A stretch of 40,040 bases of DNA from Bacilli bacterium (GTDB lineage Bacteria; Bacillota_I; Bacilli_A; RF39; UBA660): the NCBI GenBank assembly GCA_022801735.1, contig JAAWSW010000003.1:1-40040 (forward strand), written 5' to 3'. The notes beneath the pieces were generated by a model. The model ran no database searches. It was not told the DNA's origin and was given only the letters and a program-made list of their open reading frames with translations. The position numbers and the translations under genes were made by a program. Below are positions 37,201 through 40,040 of the stretch, piece by piece; the stretch's first letter is position 1; each line of letters begins with the position of its first letter.

Positions 37201-39913
37201 TAATAAATGTATTTTCTACATCTTTCACTTCAAAACCAACATTAACAGAAGCATTATCTATATCATCTTCTAAAGTAAAATTATTTACCATAGGTGCATC
37301 TTTTAAAACTTCTACTTTAACAGTTTTGTTAACATCAGCCATAGAATTATCACTGAAAATAAGTTTAGTGGCAGTTAATGAAGTAATTCCACTATCTTCA
37401 CCTACTTCATAAGAAACTTTATATGTTCCATCCTCAAGTTTTTCAGCAATACAGTCTACATTATTAACACGAATTTTACTAACATTAATAGTTTTATTAC
37501 TATCAATATCATAAGTTAATACTGCTAATCCTTTTTTATCTATATATTTATCTTCAACACTAACACTTTTGATTTTTGCATTAGGAAGCGCATTTATTTC
37601 TTTTTCAAGTAATGTAGTTTCAATATCATCAACATTTTGATTATAAGTTACTAAAACTTTCACCTTATATTTAGAAGTAACTTTAGTATCTAATACTTTT
37701 TCAATATTTCCATCTCTAATTTCATCTAAAGTTAAATCTTTACTTGAAATTTCATCACCATTTTCATCAGAAAGAATGATTTTGGCATTTTTAATTGCAT
37801 TATCATTATCAGCTAATTCAAATTTAACTGTTAACTTACCATCACTAACATTTTCTACCCAAGTTATATCACCAGCACTAGGTTTTCTCTTAATAATTTT
37901 AACAGTTAACTTATTATCTTTCTTAACCTCAAACTTTTTACCATTACCAAGAGTCACACTTTCTATAGTAATATCATTATCACCTAAATCATCAAAACTT
38001 AAAGTATCTGCTACATAAATATTACCATCTTTTGTAACTGGATAATTTTTACCATTTACCTTAATTTCAGTAGGCTCATAACGAGAATCATTTTGACTTT
38101 CAAAACGAATTTGAATTTGTTGTTTCTTTTCGAAAGTCTCGCTTTTACTTCCGTTTTTATAAGTTTCTATATTACTAATACTAAAATTATACTCAGTAAT
38201 TAAACGAATTTCTTTTTCAAGTGATAAATCACCTGTATTATCTTTTTCTTGTTTTAATTCATTAGTATCTAAATCATATTTTACAGATACATTTACTTTA
38301 TATAATTTTCCATCTTCAACAGAAATCTCAAGTGTATTTTTTCCATTTTTAACCTTACTAGATTTAATAATTTGATCTTGATCATTTTTTACTGTTATTT
38401 CACCTGATGTCATACTATTATCTGAATCATTAAAATCAAATGATAAAGTTGCCTTCATATTATCTACATCTTCGACATTTTCTACAACCTTATAATTAGT
38501 AATAGTTGGTGTAGTTTTAAGAACATCTAACTTAGCAGTATAATCAATTGCTACTCTTTTATCATTGCTTAAAACTGCCTCAGTAAATTTGTATTCTTTA
38601 ACACCAGAAGAGTTACCAACATTAAGTTTTATCTTATACTCATCTGAATCTGTACCTGTAGCAACATCATATTCAGTGCCATTAACAACAACCTTTTCAA
38701 TAGTTGTACCAAAATTAGCAATTCCATCGAAACTTAAAGTAACTTCACCATTTTTATTTGGATAATAATTATCAAATTTTATAGAAGATAAAGTTGCCTC
38801 ATATTCCAATGTTTTTTCAAGTTTTTGTATTAATAAAGTTAAATCAGTAACTGTAATTTTACCATCACTGTTCATGTCAGCATTTTCTAAATAATTATCT
38901 TCAATTTTTTTCAAATCAATTAAATGTAATTCCAATAAATTAACATCAGCATAATTTATTTCACCATCACCATTTAACTCACCTTTTTGTGAAAAATCAA
39001 TTGTTGCTGCAAAAACTGTACCAATAAATTCAAATGATAAAATTCCGATAATGAAAAATGACATAAATTTCTTTTGTTTATTAGAAAAATCAATATTATT
39101 ATTATCATCTTTTCTTTTCTTACGTAAATATAAGAAACCAATTACTGCCAAAACTTCTATTAAAAGTAAAATAAATAACCAAAAATAATTTTTAGAAGTC
39201 TTTTTTATTTTCTCAGGAACTTCTTTTTTATCTTTTGACTTTTTATCTTTAGCAGAATCAACAGAATTGTCATTTAAACTCTCTTCTTCTTCCAAAGTTG
39301 CAATATCATCAGATACTTTTAAAACTTTATCTAAAACAAAATCGCTTCTAGCCGTAGTTCCTAAAACCACATTAGTCCCAGAAGGTTTATTTACAGAAGT
39401 ATGAGTTCCATTACCTGAAGGAACTGAAGTTTGTTCAGTAACAATATTTAAAGTTGTTGATGGACTCTTAGTTTCAATATCCTTCTTACCTTCTGATACT
39501 ACAATATCTTTAAACTTAACACTTGTTTTAGACGCCTTCATCCCTTGTTTTACTTTAAGTTTAACTTTAGCAACTGCTTCGTTTGCTTTTGTACCAGTTC
39601 TATTAATAGATACAAATTCTTTTGTATTAGGATTATATATTAATTCTTCCCATCCATTTAGACACACAAAAGAATCTTGAAAAACTTTTTCAAACACGGT
39701 TTCATCATATTCTAAAGTTGCCTTATAAGCATTAATTCCTTTCTTAATGTCTTTAAAACCATCAAATTTTAAAGTGATTTCTACTTCTTCACCACCTTTA
39801 ATATCTTTATGATTAGCATCAACTGAAGCACCAAGACTTCCTGAAGCCTCTACGTTTACCATCATAAAAAGAGCAGTAAAAAAAGTAACTATTAAAGTGA
39901 CTAACTTTCTCAT
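31265..39913 (-). CDS. 2882-aa surface protein: signal peptide, cohesin domain, TM hairpin, dockerin, tandem beta-sandwich repeats, M26 (ZmpB/IgA1 protease-like) metallopeptidase, GLUG/beta-helix-like repeats
   Basis: Cohesin-like aa ~25-158; TMs aa ~243-263 and ~284-303; dockerin GELNGDGEINYADVNLLELHLI...ADMNSDGKITVTDLTLLIQKL; M26 N-type region with YIPDYSRIKKINGFSESKEILYHNINKLMPYYDAKYLV; HEFEH zinc motif with downstream ETLTEG. Confidence 0.9.
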   Translation of the reverse strand: MRKLVTLIVTFFTALFMMVNVEASGSLGASVDANHKDIKGGEEVEITLKFDGFKDIKKGINAYKATLEYDETVFEKVFQDSFVCLNGWEELIYNPNTKEFVSINRTGTKANEAVAKVKLKVKQGMKASKTSVKFKDIVVSEGKKDIETKSPSTTLNIVTEQTSVPSGNGTHTSVNKPSGTNVVLGTTARSDFVLDKVLKVSDDIATLEEEESLNDNSVDSAKDKKSKDKKEVPEKIKKTSKNYFWLFILLLIEVLAVIGFLYLRKKRKDDNNNIDFSNKQKKFMSFFIIGILSFEFIGTVFAATIDFSQKGELNGDGEINYADVNLLELHLIDLKKIEDNYLENADMNSDGKITVTDLTLLIQKLEKTLEYEATLSSIKFDNYYPNKNGEVTLSFDGIANFGTTIEKVVVNGTEYDVATGTDSDEYKIKLNVGNSSGVKEYKFTEAVLSNDKRVAIDYTAKLDVLKTTPTITNYKVVENVEDVDNMKATLSFDFNDSDNSMTSGEITVKNDQDQIIKSSKVKNGKNTLEISVEDGKLYKVNVSVKYDLDTNELKQEKDNTGDLSLEKEIRLITEYNFSISNIETYKNGSKSETFEKKQQIQIRFESQNDSRYEPTEIKVNGKNYPVTKDGNIYVADTLSFDDLGDNDITIESVTLGNGKKFEVKKDNKLTVKIIKRKPSAGDITWVENVSDGKLTVKFELADNDNAIKNAKIILSDENGDEISSKDLTLDEIRDGNIEKVLDTKVTSKYKVKVLVTYNQNVDDIETTLLEKEINALPNAKIKSVSVEDKYIDKKGLAVLTYDIDSNKTINVSKIRVNNVDCIAEKLEDGTYKVSYEVGEDSGITSLTATKLIFSDNSMADVNKTVKVEVLKDAPMVNNFTLEDDIDNASVNVGFEVKDVENTFISGKAVLTNTEDGTSVSKDINKGMNELTFKVKNTVKYNLDIKVTYDRDTNSLEDTDDSDNLIENKVLLSKKVQQLSDYEVKITELKTYNGETENKYFAKNSPITVSFESTNITDFVPVQAVINGKLYDLTNTDDVYSTTTDSYDVAGVKDIVIEEVIFDNSKRIKLDGTDLVKVEILKDEPKVKDFNYKENTDNTVTMSFNLEDSDKALKSSKIVVTDENDNEVKVVNITSGENEVSFDLGSSQVYDVKIIADYDLDTNGLDNNSNEFTNKVIDAQTINIGARLFEMKDIVSFNVYKQTADGVNEVEKLKEADLANLDDYIVKVQLKNMPTFHTKIKEYNVEDNKLKLTLDYNDVVQYNGNTRQNKLELVYGDLNNGEATNVSLESLAQKIMDDPSGTFTLTRDYDASLLSSSSSAALFGTSFSGTLNGNGYKIYNLSKPLFDTLEAGTIENLTLENVSLSGTSRGTVANVATNATITNVHVKDLAFATGLDRSGGILGEGTSTDIENSSVSQLNLTTAKARIGGIVGQTTGGNITNCYVDGNITATSTKDGNGIGGIVGTAEASPTTTIENCLTKIKFDNASGHRLNGAIIGLALNSTAVLNNNVSLSTGEKVYSVHGYAIHASSTNNYELEGSGLTSNASGDVVKTVAEGDVNKDFFKNSAKFDEAIWNLDGVSYDNVPVLKGSISKEDTKTEMPTNRDLYIPDYSRIKKINGFSESKEILYHNINKLMPYYDAKYLVEDGKKIGNDDVLNTKIIKHIIPYNSEGKMLTYLTNDNHNSIAKIKVVFDDNKINEYNVSFKELKQNISIYEIEGLPLEYAYDNYVMKEDAAIVNTLSEYINSVDYTTVLEPLTTAADARHYKDHYNETMKPLAKTIALQLLHNDSNNALTMDSDILNNKIKEEFIDSGKINKILYAYNYYYRWYNFEIGGSKVSDLMLFEGKTYKDTMTIDNLTNEVLTGNMGVNVTDSFFKTNLAKYTGSSDLRYFLDGIITNIGGYEDVNDWFTEYFGSRNILAEFGVDKNPNILYRGWYQVKKNGKMILPIITLPVDCAYIISGPAHLQIGPSQLYHKDVNTTAGRNAVRSKVNDHVTLVKRHLSTLAGSFDPGKWNNYCIMVYDCTKIITGYKNSYFPGTNIVIGTAPVYTQGKVGQNYPFFKNFSEVFGLWQPGGSAAGVGNTAGFLWFIARQGLTNYDTWTHEFEHALFDKIMLFQAGTRFKAGLETLTEGNVQQNGVWSENNLVQDVGPYYFNTSFYLNKEGNATQNLSPDRIDTREELENYFKGQQNALDLLDYIEGKAFIKLTPEQQARVATRMNQSGSWSTWGAITAAQAEQMNLTSLESLYDNRIIIRPENAWGVSVRGLSVINSLGSNDYGFESVWVNRWYIGHNDNGIPDAFSAKRNYFEMLGYAGVDGYVTYGRGNTKTDLDAIQKITKSVTGTAMNWKEYKMSRYATVEENLKNNKYIDVDYMIERFYQALSSDTNRNANSRTNLRKLYYHYLKSVTNDFVADPLGTDIEVTHIKTAEELVQKINAKPYGYYVLDNDIDFSNMTTNVTNTFMGRLDGKGHKIIGNTLPIFNKIRYGYVGNIVFENTNIPKTISNAGALSYKSESSTIEKISASNLQMNFGGRNDLSLIGGAVSNVITRDCTVEKFTYHIKTVDDIAKLSEDTSGIFVIDNDIDFTGYTGDVSVVTETFNGKIDGQGHTFKNLSGLSLFSQFNGTVENLNIKNFTNVKPGNATSNDDIAAFAKYSNGATFKNMRFEDITLEGRHRVATVVTFDNANSTFENISVVNADVKGSGVYVSTFIGRKYGGTIKDVYVEGTLECTTTENGGIIGAFQKGGTIINTISNVAVKKPSNTDGQNRQLNGGFIGNIYTDGSTAPSIKNSISIGSMTGYTDADGEKNPYKFTGASEQVIIAALVNCYEYTIAAGMSSITGNTGSNLKGATAANIHDVNFYRETLAFDDKIWNFDSVVSSGHPTLK
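33599..33613 (-). other. HEFEH zinc-binding catalytic motif of the M26-like peptidase
   Basis: CATGAATTTGAACAT on the minus strand, downstream Glu in LETLTEG. Confidence 0.8.
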
Positions 39914-39953
39914 TAATTTTCCCCCTCACCACTTCTTTAAATTCACTATAGAT

Positions 39954-39981
39954 ATTATAATAAATTTTAAAAAAATGTCAA
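39954..39981 (-). promoter_or_regulatory. Consensus sigma-A promoter of the 2882-aa surface protein gene
   Basis: TTGACA-16 nt-TATAAT on the minus strand. Confidence 0.75.
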
Positions 39982-40040
39982 GTTCTGTCGACTATAAAAA
40001 ATATATAAATATACAAAAAAACAAGCATTTATATACTACT

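Noticed and set aside
31848-38765. Several + strand ORFs of 66-102 aa
   Set aside because: Antisense shadows of the repetitive 2882-aa gene.
1-40040. CRISPR array, prophage or IS element
   Set aside because: No regularly spaced repeats, transposase, integrase or phage structural genes were seen.

Overview
Low-GC Firmicutes-type chromosomal segment, mostly housekeeping genes on the minus strand. In order it contains: the 5' part of proS with a T-box leader; an un-annotated small-ORF/antisense-RNA locus; mreD-mreC-radC and a SpoIIB-position ORF; dinD; the division/wall cluster murG-murB-divIB-ftsA-ftsZ; an ABC transporter; a YhcG/DUF1016 gene; tRNA-Lys(CUU); a dockerin-bearing glucosaminidase-like gene with a membrane-anchored beta-sandwich protein; cinA-like, EEP-family, msrAB, a fused ABC transporter, SPFH/NfeD, ogt, DUF362, tag and ZIP genes; and a 2882-aa cohesin + dockerin + M26 (ZmpB/IgA-protease-like) surface protein. 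Main hunting results: (1) a candidate type I toxin-antitoxin locus at about 1440-1785 that the ORF track misses (28-aa hydrophobic peptide, SD-sequestering 5' hairpin, convergent antisense RNA with a strong promoter and terminator, repeats linking the two transcripts); (2) a cohesin/dockerin surface module, including one ORF that looks like a fusion of an anchored cohesin protein and a dockerin metalloprotease joined through a TM hairpin; (3) a shared ~42-bp upstream element in front of two unrelated accessory genes (dinD and yhcG). All calls come from reading the sequence; no searches were run.
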